Part shown: positions 8,872-17,111 of the stretch, piece after piece
Numbering within the stretch: the stretch's first letter is position 1
Layout: each line of letters begins with the position of its first letter
DNA from: an uncultured Lachnospiraceae bacterium
GTDB taxonomy: Bacteria; Bacillota; Clostridia; Lachnospirales; Lachnospiraceae
Assembly: GCA_905234245.1 (NCBI GenBank)
Contig: CAJOGN010000028.1
Location: forward strand, 1-62,125
Direction of reading: 5' to 3'
Length of the DNA stretch: 62,125 nucleotides
The notes under the pieces: generated by a model
Databases searched by the model: none
Seen by the model: the letters and a program-made list of their open reading frames with translations, nothing else
What the model was told of the DNA's origin: nothing
Made by a program: the position numbers and the translations under genes

Positions 8872-10617
8872 ATGAAGAACGCTTCAATTAAAGTAAAGCT
8901 TTTCTTAGCTACATTTCCATCGTTGATTATTCTTATAATCTGTCTTGTATTCTTTTCGGTTGCTGTGAATAATACAGTAAAGCAGACTAAGGATATTTAT
9001 TTCGACAGCTTATACAAGATTACAAGTAATCTTACAAGCGCAGACAGAGATTTTTATCAGGCACTCGATGCTTCGAAATCTTTATTCAATATGTCTACAT
9101 TTTCACCGGGGCGATTGACGCCGGAACTTCGTAACAAGTATCAGGATGACTTCAATTCTAAAGTTACGCAGATAAAAGAAAGAATGCAGATAGTTGAAGA
9201 GACAGCCAAAGCCGATGAGACGCTTTGGACAGCTAAGGTAGAAGGCGGTAATACTTTTGAAGAGGCTATAGAGAAGTATAAGAGTGCATTTGCAGAGTGG
9301 GAAGCAATGTATGATGTCTCCACAGGTGTTATTCCGGAATCTCGGTTCGTTCAATATAATGAGAAATTCGATGAAGCAAGAGGCTATATGGATGATATGA
9401 ATAACATCCTTGATGACTGGGCAGGAACAAGAAGCGATTATGTATCAAGCCAGGTGAATGGTGTTCTGATTAAGGTTATTATCGGATTTGCAATTGTTGC
9501 TATTATAATGACAATATGGACAGTATATGTTACGAGGTTAATCGGTAACAGCATCAGAGTTGTATCCGACAGACTAGTTAAGCTGTCTTGCTATGACTTA
9601 TCGGATGAACCTATCAAGGTTGATTCTAAGGATGAATTAGGACAGATGAAGAAGGCAATCAATGATACACAGGTTGCCTTAGAGAATATAGTTGCTACAT
9701 TGAAGGCCACCTCCAACGGACTTATATCTGCCAGCGGAGTTGTGTCTAAGGAGACTGACGCAACGGGCATCGGAGTTGATAATGTATCATCAGCTGCAGA
9801 TGAACTGGCTAATGCATCCACATCTATGGCACAGGATGTATCGGATATCTCAATGAATATGACAGAGCTTGCATCAATAATGGAGCGTTCTGTTGAATCA
9901 GCCAACTCACTGTCAGTTGCAAGTACAGATATTGAAGGTGCAACAGAGAACGGTAACAAGGTTGTTGAAGGATTGGCAGATATCAATGAGAAGTCATATG
10001 TAGAATTCAATGCCATATTCGAAGCAATTGACGATATTAAGAAATCAGGCGAGAAGATATCTGAAGCGTCAGACCTTATTCTTGGTATTGCAGACCAGAC
10101 GAATCTCCTCTCTCTTAACGCTTCAATTGAGGCTGCAAGAGCAGGTGAAGCCGGTAAGGGATTCGCCGTTGTTGCTGATGAGATTCGTAACCTCTCAGAT
10201 GATTCCAAGAAAAATGTTGATACAATTAATGAGATTCTTGCAGAGCTTACAGCAGCTACGAATCATGCATCCAATAAGGCAGATGTCGTTAAGGAATTCG
10301 TACAAAGGCAAAATGAAGCCGTTGGTCAGACGAAGGAGAGCTTTACTGCTATTGTAGATACTGTTGGAGGAGTAGAAGAAGCAATAAGAGAACTAGAGCA
10401 GATTAACAAGGAGCTTGATGCTAAGAGCAGAGAGATTGAAGAGTCTGTATCTAACCTGTCCGCTCTGTCTCAGCAAAATGCAGCTACTTCTGAAGAGCTT
10501 TCTGCAACAGCCCAGACAGTTCAGACTAGTGTAGAGGATCTTAAGATTACACAAGGTGATGTTGAATCATCATCCGGAGAACTCTCAGGTATCGTAGGCA
10601 AGTTCACAGTTCGCTAG
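8872..10617 (+). CDS. Methyl-accepting chemotaxis protein
   Basis: A 581-residue transmembrane receptor. TM1 lies at about residues 7-29, an extracellular helical sensor follows at 30-200, and TM2 is near 201-222. Next come a HAMP region and a long cytoplasmic coiled coil. The hairpin tip that binds CheA/CheW is visible as [21 protein letters not shown]. The short four-helix-type sensor does not reveal the ligand. GGAGG upstream of ATG 8872 supports the start. The C-terminus lacks an obvious CheR-binding pentapeptide. Its stop is 3 bases from the end of the convergent ABC transporter operon. Confidence 0.92.
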   Translation: MKNASIKVKLFLATFPSLIILIICLVFFSVAVNNTVKQTKDIYFDSLYKITSNLTSADRDFYQALDASKSLFNMSTFSPGRLTPELRNKYQDDFNSKVTQIKERMQIVEETAKADETLWTAKVEGGNTFEEAIEKYKSAFAEWEAMYDVSTGVIPESRFVQYNEKFDEARGYMDDMNNILDDWAGTRSDYVSSQVNGVLIKVIIGFAIVAIIMTIWTVYVTRLIGNSIRVVSDRLVKLSCYDLSDEPIKVDSKDELGQMKKAINDTQVALENIVATLKATSNGLISASGVVSKETDATGIGVDNVSSAADELANASTSMAQDVSDISMNMTELASIMERSVESANSLSVASTDIEGATENGNKVVEGLADINEKSYVEFNAIFEAIDDIKKSGEKISEASDLILGIADQTNLLSLNASIEAARAGEAGKGFAVVADEIRNLSDDSKKNVDTINEILAELTAATNHASNKADVVKEFVQRQNEAVGQTKESFTAIVDTVGGVEEAIRELEQINKELDAKSREIEESVSNLSALSQQNAATSEELSATAQTVQTSVEDLKITQGDVESSSGELSGIVGKFTVR

Positions 10618-10620
10618 CAC

Positions 10621-11382
10621 TTATATACCGTAATAACCCCCGAGAAATGCTTTTGTCTTCTCATTGTCAGAGGAGAACAGCTTCTCGGGTGTTGTATTTT
10701 CTACGATAACACCCTTGTTCATAAATATTATTCTGTCTGACACGTCTTTGGCAAATTGCATCTCATGAGTTACGATAACCATTGTCATTTTCTCAGCGGC
10801 AAGGGTCTTAATAACCTTGAGTATTTCTTGGGTAAGCTCAGGGTCAAGGGCTGATGTGGGTTCGTCGAAGAACAATATCTTAGGATTCATGCACAGAGCT
10901 CTTGCGATGGATACTCTTTGCTTTTGTCCACCTGAGAGCTGACATGGATATGCAGGTGCTCTGTCTTCAAGCCCCATCTTTTCTAAGAGAGCCATTGCCT
11001 CTTTTCTTACTTCATCCTTATTTCTTTTCTGTACCTTGACAGGAGCATTCATTACATTTTTCAGCACGCTGTGATGATTGAACAGATTAAAATTCTGAAA
11101 TACCAGTCCAAAGTATTCCAGTGCCTTTTTTTGCTTTTTCTTATCCTTGTATATGCTTTTGCCGTTGATAGACGGTATGATTTCGTCTCCAAGATAAATC
11201 AGATTGCCGTCATCCATCTTCTCAATCAGAGTGGCACAGCGAAGAAGTGTAGTCTTGCCGGAGCCTGATGGTCCGATAATGGATACAACTTCTCCCTCTT
11301 CTACAGTAAGATTAATATCTTTTAGAACTTCCATATTGTCAAAGCTCTTTTTTACATGATTCATCTCTAGAACTTTAGCCAT
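10621..11382 (-). CDS. Polar amino acid ABC transporter, ATP-binding protein (GlnQ-like)
   Basis: A 253-residue ABC ATPase. Walker A is GPSGSGKTT (about residues 37-45), followed by a Q-loop (VFQNFNLF), the signature LSGGQKQR and Walker [14 protein letters not shown]. Length and sequence match the HisP/GlnQ group that powers polar amino acid import. I chose the second of two close ATGs (11382) because AGGAG sits 8 bases before it, against 2 bases for the ATG at 11388. It lies 11 bases downstream of the permease gene in a minus-strand operon. The only binding protein nearby is encoded at 14433 on the other strand. Confidence 0.9.
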   Translation of the reverse strand: MAKVLEMNHVKKSFDNMEVLKDINLTVEEGEVVSIIGPSGSGKTTLLRCATLIEKMDDGNLIYLGDEIIPSINGKSIYKDKKKQKKALEYFGLVFQNFNLFNHHSVLKNVMNAPVKVQKRNKDEVRKEAMALLEKMGLEDRAPAYPCQLSGGQKQRVSIARALCMNPKILFFDEPTSALDPELTQEILKVIKTLAAEKMTMVIVTHEMQFAKDVSDRIIFMNKGVIVENTTPEKLFSSDNEKTKAFLGGYYGI

Positions 11383-11393
11383 GTTCATTTCTC

Positions 11394-12044
11394 CTAATCG
11401 TAATAGTTTAACTTTTCTTCCGCTTTTCTCATTGCAAATGCTACTATGGCATTGAATACGAAATAGAATATTCCGGCTGCAATGAAGGGCACCATACTTG
11501 TCTGAGCCGCAGCGATTCTCTTAGCTTCTGTGAACATTTCTGCATAAGCTATGGAGAAGGCAAGTGATGTATCCTTGACGAGAGTAACAATCTCATTGGT
11601 TAGAGCAGGAAGTATTCTCTTAACAACCTGTGGCAGTATAATCTGGAAGAAGGTCTGCATTCTGGAATATCCCAATACATAAGCCGCTTCATATTGGCCT
11701 ACGTCTATTGAGTTAATACCTGTTCTGTATATTTCTGCAAAATATGCAGCATAATTAAGAGTAAATGCGATAATCACAGCGTACATTCTGTATGAAGAGG
11801 ATATCTGTACTCCGAATATGTAATATGGGCCGAAATACACAACCAGCAATTGAAGCATCAAAGGTGTGCCTCGAAGAACGTCTATGTATATTCGAAAGAT
11901 TGCCTGTATAATAACATTCTTAGACATTCGCCCTGCAGTTATCAGCATTCCAAAGGGCAACGCGAACAGTAGTGTTAAGAAGAATATCTGCAACGTGACT
12001 CCCATACCGGGCAGCAATTGCATAAATATTTGTCCTATATTCAT
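11394..12044 (-). CDS. Polar amino acid ABC transporter permease (HisM/GlnP family)
   Basis: A 216-residue inner-membrane permease with about five helices. The cytoplasmic EAA loop is visible ([27 protein letters not shown]), where the ATPase docks. The N-terminal segment ([20 protein letters not shown]) is typical of His/Glu/Gln/opine permeases. It is the first gene of a two-gene minus-strand operon with the ATPase. It probably forms a homodimer that imports an amino acid delivered by the lipoprotein encoded at 14433. Substrate cannot be assigned. Confidence 0.9.
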   Translation of the reverse strand: MNIGQIFMQLLPGMGVTLQIFFLTLLFALPFGMLITAGRMSKNVIIQAIFRIYIDVLRGTPLMLQLLVVYFGPYYIFGVQISSSYRMYAVIIAFTLNYAAYFAEIYRTGINSIDVGQYEAAYVLGYSRMQTFFQIILPQVVKRILPALTNEIVTLVKDTSLAFSIAYAEMFTEAKRIAAAQTSMVPFIAAGIFYFVFNAIVAFAMRKAEEKLNYYD

Positions 12045-12319
12045 AGTATCTCCTTTGTTGTATAATGCGGTAGTTCTACATTCACATTTCCTCTCCTATA
12101 ATTAAGAAAGAAACTTTGTAGATTATATCACATATTGTCCGCTAATGCACATTATTAATACGCTAATACGAGAATACAATAAAAAGAGTATGTATTTTTG
12201 TAAAAAAATCTAAATATTAATAAAAATCATCCGATAAATAATTTAGAAGACTATCTTTGTCTCTATTTATAATTATATGAAAAGGATTTCATAAATATTT
12301 CTACAAGGAGGTAGACATT

Positions 12320-13135
12320 ATGACGGGTATTAATGAAGTATCTGCGTATACGCAGGCGAGTCAGGCTTATTCGGTAAGCAAGAACGCATCAGACAGCAGT
12401 ACATCTAAAGCTGCGTCTTCTAAGACCAATGTGGATGCCAAGGCATGGTCTCCGATTGATGCGAAAAGTTCCCTTGTTCCTACCAAAACAGAATATGGGT
12501 ACACAATCGGCAATGTGAAGTTGTCTGAGAATGCTGCAAAATATTATGAGAAGCTAAAAGCTAAGTATCATAATATGGAATTCATTGCTGTAAGCTCTGA
12601 TATGAAGAGTCAGGTACAGGCAAATGCGGCTTCCTACGGTAATGCCAGCAAGATGGTTGTACTCTTAGACGCTGACAAGATTGAGAAGATGGCATCTGAT
12701 GAAGGATTCCGTAAGAAATACGAAGCAATTCTTGATTCGGCAGGAGCCAAGATGACTCAGGCTAAGAATAGCTTCGCAAGCTCCGGCGCAAGTGTGGGAA
12801 GCTTCGGAATGTCAGTAGACTCTAACGGCAACGAGAAATTCTTCGCTGTAGTCAAGAAGTCTCTTGATGACCAGAAGGCTCGTATTGAGAAGAAGGCTGA
12901 AGAGAAGAAAGAAGAGAAGATTGCCGAGAAGAAGAAAGCCGATAAAGCGGCGAGTGAGGAGAGATTAGAAGAGATTCGTAATAAGTTCGCAGATGATGAT
13001 TATGAGATTATTGAATCTGATTCTATGGAAAATCTCTTGTCCAAGGTGACCCAATATATGTACAACTATGCCGATAGTGTTGTTAAGACTGAGGCAGAGC
13101 TTGCACTGGGTAATGCAATAGATTTCAAGGGTTAG
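12320..13135 (+). CDS. DUF6033-like protein of unknown function
   Basis: A 271-residue protein that resembles the Lachnospiraceae DUF6033 family from memory; the assignment was not checked by search. Residues 1-45 are Ser/Ala/Lys-rich and look disordered. A folded domain follows from about residue 55 (YTIGNVKLSENAAKYYEKLK). Residues 185-230 form a highly charged Lys/Glu helix, probably a coiled coil. There is no signal peptide. AAGGAGG precedes ATG 12320. The next gene starts 22 bases after its stop and also encodes a charged helical protein, so the two are likely translated together and may be partners. Confidence 0.55.
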   Translation: MTGINEVSAYTQASQAYSVSKNASDSSTSKAASSKTNVDAKAWSPIDAKSSLVPTKTEYGYTIGNVKLSENAAKYYEKLKAKYHNMEFIAVSSDMKSQVQANAASYGNASKMVVLLDADKIEKMASDEGFRKKYEAILDSAGAKMTQAKNSFASSGASVGSFGMSVDSNGNEKFFAVVKKSLDDQKARIEKKAEEKKEEKIAEKKKADKAASEERLEEIRNKFADDDYEIIESDSMENLLSKVTQYMYNYADSVVKTEAELALGNAIDFKG

Positions 13136-13157
13136 TATATGAAATGAGGTGAGAGGG

Positions 13158-14279
13158 ATGATTGGTAGAGCTAATCCCCTGGCTTCATATTCTAGTGTAC
13201 ATAACTTAAGCAAGAATAGTCTGGGGATATTTAACAATAAGTCAAGTTATAATAACTCTATGACCTCGGCAATATCTGAGAGACTTAACGAATCTAAGCG
13301 AAGTGAGAGAGAGCTTAGGAATCAGAAGCTTCGTGAGAAGATAAGAGGACTTACAACAGAACCGCTTAAGAATAATAATCCTTACAGCGCAACTGTAAGT
13401 GGCAAGGCAAACGGATATCTGGATCTTACATCCACTTATGAGAAGAAGGCCAAGAGTATGGCATCTTCTTATAAATATAATTACAAGGATGTATCCACAA
13501 GAATACAAAGGGCTAAGACAAGTGTCAGCGCAGGACAGGCTGTCATAGCCGCTAAGCGTAAAGTGGTTGAGATTAAGCGCAAATTGTCCCTTAATGTTAA
13601 GTCGGAGGATAACGGACAGCTTCAGGCAGCGCTTATCCATGCTGAAAGGATGGAGATGGCTGCGGTTAAGAAGAAGCACCATTTAGAGCAGGAAGAGCTT
13701 GTATCCAACACAATGAAGAGAGACGAATCTATGGAAAAATTCGAAGAGGCGTCTAAATCACATTCTTCTGATAGTAGCAGTAGAGTTGATAGTCTTCCCT
13801 CTCCGGTAGAAGAGGAGATTACTAAGGCAGAGGATGTGATATTCGATGAGAGATACAAGATGCTCGAAGATGTAATGAGCGAGCTGGAGGAAATGGACAT
13901 AAGCGATTTGTCGGACGAAATGCTCGATAAGATGAACGAGATGATAGCGTCATTTGGTGAAGATGAGCTTCAGATGTTAGAAGAAGCTATGGAGATGGCA
14001 GAGCTTATGGAAGTAGTTGACCCTCATATGAGCAAGGAGGACTTCGAGAATCTTAAGCGCAAGCACAGAGCATCGGAAGAGCGTGCTATGATGAAGGCAG
14101 ATATGGACTACTTGAAGGCAGTCATTAAGATGAATATGGAGCAGTCCATGAAGTCGCCATCAGGCATATCGGCAACTTCGACAGGCTTTGGCGGTAGTGC
14201 ATTTTCGGCTGTTCCTATGGCAGATGTATCTTCTGCTCCCGCACCGGCGCCTGATATGTCGGTAGATATAGCATTATAA
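13158..14279 (+). CDS. Hypothetical helical protein
   Basis: Not assigned to a family. The start is taken as ATG 13158 (MIGRANPLASYSS), with GAGGTGAG upstream; a GTG three codons earlier is less likely. The product is 373 residues and almost wholly charged helix. Arg/Lys-rich helices span about 45-60 and 110-200, a Glu/Asp/Met-rich stretch spans 215-330, and the tail is Pro/Ala-rich. There is no signal peptide or membrane segment. It forms a two-gene unit with the DUF6033-like gene and is closed by a strong terminator at 14293. Confidence 0.55.
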   Translation: MIGRANPLASYSSVHNLSKNSLGIFNNKSSYNNSMTSAISERLNESKRSERELRNQKLREKIRGLTTEPLKNNNPYSATVSGKANGYLDLTSTYEKKAKSMASSYKYNYKDVSTRIQRAKTSVSAGQAVIAAKRKVVEIKRKLSLNVKSEDNGQLQAALIHAERMEMAAVKKKHHLEQEELVSNTMKRDESMEKFEEASKSHSSDSSSRVDSLPSPVEEEITKAEDVIFDERYKMLEDVMSELEEMDISDLSDEMLDKMNEMIASFGEDELQMLEEAMEMAELMEVVDPHMSKEDFENLKRKHRASEERAMMKADMDYLKAVIKMNMEQSMKSPSGISATSTGFGGSAFSAVPMADVSSAPAPAPDMSVDIAL

Positions 14280-14292
14280 TTTGATAAGACTT

Positions 14293-14335
14293 AAGACCAT
14301 CTGTGTTTTGCACAGGTGGTCTTCTTTACATTTTA
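14293..14335 (+). terminator. Intrinsic terminator
   Basis: A 13-bp stem (AAGACCATCTGTG with its complement, one G.T pair; 14293-14323) and a TTTTG loop, followed by CTTTACATTTT. It closes the two-gene unit that ends at 14279. Confidence 0.8.
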
Positions 14336-14361
14336 TGTAAAATGTGATAGATTTTATACAG

Positions 14362-14390
14362 TTGACATGTGTCTTATGTAGCGATATTGA
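14362..14390 (+). promoter_or_regulatory. Candidate sigma-A promoter for the amino acid binding protein
   Basis: A perfect -35 TTGACA (14362-14367), 17-base spacer and a weak -10 TATTGA (14385-14390), 43 bases before the start codon at 14433. Confidence 0.4.
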
Positions 14391-14432
14391 TACACTGTGA
14401 ACGTATAATAATTAAGGAGGGGAAGAAAGGGT

Positions 14433-15242
14433 ATGAAGAAGTTAAAAGCAATAATCGCAGTATCACTTATAGGAGTAATGGCTCTTGCAATCTGTGGATG
14501 CAGCTGCTCAACAAGTGGCGGTAACACTGCTGTAAAAAATGATGAGAATACATTTGTAGTTGGATTTGACGCAGAATTTCCACCATACGGATTCAAGGAC
14601 GAATCAGGTAACTATACCGGATTTGATTTAGATCTTGCTTCAGCAGTAGCTAACAAGCTGGGTATGAAGGTGGCATATCAACCAATCGATTGGGATGCAA
14701 AGGATGCAGAATTGAAATCAGGAACAATTGATTGTATCTGGAACGGATTTACAATTAATGGTCGTGAGGATCAGTATGAGTGGTCTGAGCCATACTTAGA
14801 CAATAAGCAGATTGTAGTAGTTAAGGCTGATAGTCCTATTCAGTCTAACGCTGATCTTGCAGGTAAGAATGTAGAAGTTCAGAAGGAATCTTCTGCAGAA
14901 GCAGCATTATCAGAAGGAGCAGGTGCAGCACTTAAGGCAACATTTGGTAATCTTACAACAGTAGCTGATTACAATACAGCACTTATGGACTTAGAGTCAG
15001 GTGCAACTAATGCAGTAATAATGGACTCAGGTGTTGCAGAATACAAGATTAAGTCAGAAAGCAAGGCGTTCAGACTTCTCCCGGAAGCAATTGCATCAGA
15101 GCAGTATGGCGTTGGGTTTGCCAAGGGCAACACAGCACTTCGTGACAAAGTTAACAAGGCTTTGCATGAGCTTGTAGCTGACGGCAGTATGGAGCAAATC
15201 ACTAACAAGTGGTTCGGCTCTAACATCGTTATTATTAAGTAA
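14433..15242 (+). CDS. Amino acid ABC transporter substrate-binding lipoprotein
   Basis: A 269-residue solute-binding protein of the SBP_bac_3 (polar amino acid) type. A lipoprotein signal peptide ends in ICGC, making Cys23 the likely lipidated residue. The mature part starts FVVGFDAEFPPYGFKDESGNYTG, the classic beginning of this family, and contains FDLDLASAVANKLG and the hinge region around QKESSAEAAL. It captures an amino acid outside the membrane and delivers it to the permease/ATPase encoded at 10621-12044, although it is transcribed on the opposite strand with two unrelated genes between. GGAGGGG-type ribosome site upstream. The stop codon ends at 15242, one base before the long palindrome begins. 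Confidence 0.92.
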   Translation: MKKLKAIIAVSLIGVMALAICGCSCSTSGGNTAVKNDENTFVVGFDAEFPPYGFKDESGNYTGFDLDLASAVANKLGMKVAYQPIDWDAKDAELKSGTIDCIWNGFTINGREDQYEWSEPYLDNKQIVVVKADSPIQSNADLAGKNVEVQKESSAEAALSEGAGAALKATFGNLTTVADYNTALMDLESGATNAVIMDSGVAEYKIKSESKAFRLLPEAIASEQYGVGFAKGNTALRDKVNKALHELVADGSMEQITNKWFGSNIVIIK

Positions 15243-15580
15243 GAGAGGCGTTGTGTGGCTTTGCCTTGGAGATGTATGTGAAGCGAAGGTTGTGTGGGGA
15301 GGCGATGTAGTGTCTCTTATAGCAGTAACGCTTCGTGGAGTATATGTAAGTGATTGATATGTAGTCTTATGTAGTAGTAGGACAGAAATCAGTGGTCAAT
15401 TCGCCGTCCAGGCGATGACCACTTAATCCCGACATCCGTGTCGGGATTTTTCTTTTATGAATCAATCACTAACATATACTACCACTCAGGTTAATCCGCT
15501 ATAAGAGACACTACATCGCCTCCCCTTCCCACCCTCCGCCTCGCATCCTGCTCCACCCGAAGCTACACACCACGCCCCTC
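15243..15580. repeat. Long palindrome 1 (structured intergenic element)
   Basis: The arms pair in nested steps. An outer imperfect helix joins 15243-15261 and 15560-15580. A perfect 28-bp arm joins 15296-15323 and 15498-15525. A 19-bp arm with one mismatch joins 15340-15358 and 15461-15479. The apex carries two separate hairpins, 15391-15423 and the terminator at 15425. There is no plausible reading frame. The inner arm resembles that of palindrome 2 (GTATATGTAAGTGATTGAT against GTATGTGTTAGTAATTGAT). Confidence 0.7.
15425..15455 (+). terminator. Intrinsic terminator at the apex of palindrome 1
   Basis: A perfect 10-bp stem AATCCCGACA/TGTCGGGATT with loop TCCG, followed by TTTTCTTTT. It is the strongest terminator downstream of the binding-protein gene, although it lies 180 bases after the stop. 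Confidence 0.7.
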
Positions 15581-15657
15581 ATAACCAAGCCATGTGAGCG
15601 AGCGAAGGATGTTCTATCCTCACAAATAGTACATATAACCACCGCAAGCTAATGCTA

Positions 15658-16049
15658 ATACCGCCTGGCAAAATCCTTGTTAGACGATGTTATTAGTGGG
15701 AGGAGGATGGAAGCTAAATAAGGTGGAAAGGTATAGGGTGTGCTGGGATAACATTAATTCAAGCGTTAGTATGTGTTAGTAATTGATTAATTGAGAGAAA
15801 TTCTCGCCAGGGATGGCGAGAATAGGTGCGAACTGGCTGAGCCAGATTGAGCACCGGTTCTCGTAATATGTCGTAAGAGGGGACCCGCACTCTGTGTGGG
15901 GAGATGTCTTACGATCAAAATTCAGAGCCTCAATTACTTACACATACTAAGCGAAGGATTAGTTATCCCAGCACACCCTATACCTTTCCACCTTTCTATA
16001 AGCCTCCTCCACAAAAAATAAAAATAAAAAAGGATTTTGCCGGCTGGTA
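15658..16049. repeat. Long palindrome 2, possible MITE-like element with terminal inverted repeats
   Basis: An outer pair of 20-bp imperfect inverted repeats (15658-15677 and 16030-16049; 17 of 20 match) begins TACCG and ends GGTA. Inside is a perfect 32-bp arm (15721-15752 with 15962-15993) flanked by GGAGGAGG/CCTCCTCC. An inner arm joins 15763-15789 with 15931-15953. The apex holds a 10-bp hairpin (15800-15823, loop GGGA), a GGTGC/GCACC hairpin and a GTCGTAAG-type repeat at 15871. There is no reading frame. TA at both ends could be a target duplication, which is inference. Confidence 0.6.
15871..15914 (+). repeat. GTCGTAAG hairpin repeat, copy 1
   Basis: Outer stem TCGTAAGA/TCTTACGA (15871-15878 with 15907-15914), G-rich internal loops GGGGA, and inner stem CCCGCAC/GTGTGGG. 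Same plan as the copies at 28666 and 31912, with a different inner stem. Confidence 0.6.
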
Positions 16050-16074
16050 GGATATATTATATTGAGGTGGTTAT

Positions 16075-17094
16075 ATGCATATTACTATTAGAGAACAGAT
16101 AGAACAGATGGAGCGAGAGAATTTGTGCTCCTGGGCGACCTTGGATGAGAACTCCAAAGGCCGCGAAAGGGAGGAACCCCAGTGCGACATCCGTCCTGTA
16201 TTCCAGCGTGACAGAGACAGAATACTTCACAGCAAATCTTTCAGAAGATTGAAGAACAAGACGCAGGTATTTTTGACTCCTAAGGGAGACCATTACAGGA
16301 CCAGGTTGACTCACACTTTAGAGGTGTCACAGAATGCAAGAACAATTGCCAAGGCCCTTCGGCTTAACGAAGATCTTGTAGAAGCAATTGCACTTGGCCA
16401 CGATTTAGGACATACTCCTTTTGGTCATTCTGGCGAGAGAGTACTTAACAACCTCTGTGAAGGTGGATTTGAACACAGTAAGCAAAGTGTAAGAATTGTT
16501 GAGAAGCTTGAGAAATCAGGTCAGGGACTCAATCTTACATGGGAGGTCAGGGATGGTATTAAAAATCATCAGACAAAGCTTATGCCAGCGACTCCTGAAG
16601 GTCAGATTGTAAGACTGTCTGATAAGATAGCATATGTTAATCACGATATTGATGATGCCATTAGAGGTAATCTGTTATGCGAGACTGACATACCTGTTCA
16701 TATTAGAGAGACTATTGGTTCTAATACCAAGGAGAGGCTCGATACACTTATTCACGATGTCGTTATCCAGAGTATGAATAATGAGAAGATATGCATGTCG
16801 GATGAGATATGGGAGGCTATGCTAGACCTTCGTCAGTTCATGTTCGAGAATGTATATAAGAATGAGACAGCCAAGGAAGAAGAGGTTAAGGCTCATCGAA
16901 TGATAGAGGGCCTATTCGAATACTATATGGAAAATATTGATTCTATGCCTGAGAAATATATGAATATGATCAACGAAGGTGAAGCTCTTGACAGAGTTGT
17001 ATGTGATTATATTGCAGGAATGACAGATCAATATGCCATTATTAAGTTTAATGAATATTTTATGCCTACCGCATGGCAGGTTGATAATTTCTAG
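16075..17094 (+). CDS. dgt: Deoxyguanosinetriphosphate triphosphohydrolase-like HD protein
   Basis: A 339-residue HD-domain dNTP triphosphohydrolase, which splits dNTPs to nucleoside and triphosphate and so helps control dNTP pools. The conserved N-terminal segment is DIRPVFQRDRDRILHSKSFRR. The metal-binding histidines and aspartate are H80 (THTLEVSQ) and H109-D110 in GHDLGHTPFGHSGE, with a further D in HDIDDAI. Length matches the short Gram-positive form. GAGGTGG precedes ATG 16075. It starts the dgt-dnaG-rpoD group, with dnaG 17 bases downstream, an order common in Clostridia. Transcription probably starts within or just after palindrome 2. Confidence 0.9.
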   Translation: MHITIREQIEQMERENLCSWATLDENSKGREREEPQCDIRPVFQRDRDRILHSKSFRRLKNKTQVFLTPKGDHYRTRLTHTLEVSQNARTIAKALRLNEDLVEAIALGHDLGHTPFGHSGERVLNNLCEGGFEHSKQSVRIVEKLEKSGQGLNLTWEVRDGIKNHQTKLMPATPEGQIVRLSDKIAYVNHDIDDAIRGNLLCETDIPVHIRETIGSNTKERLDTLIHDVVIQSMNNEKICMSDEIWEAMLDLRQFMFENVYKNETAKEEEVKAHRMIEGLFEYYMENIDSMPEKYMNMINEGEALDRVVCDYIAGMTDQYAIIKFNEYFMPTAWQVDNF

Positions 17095-17111
17095 ATGATA
17101 GAGGGATTTTA

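Noticed and set aside
15243-16049. Group II intron or CRISPR array in the long palindromes
   Set aside because: There is no reverse transcriptase, no GUGYG start, no domain V and no regularly spaced direct repeats. Arms are inverted, not direct.
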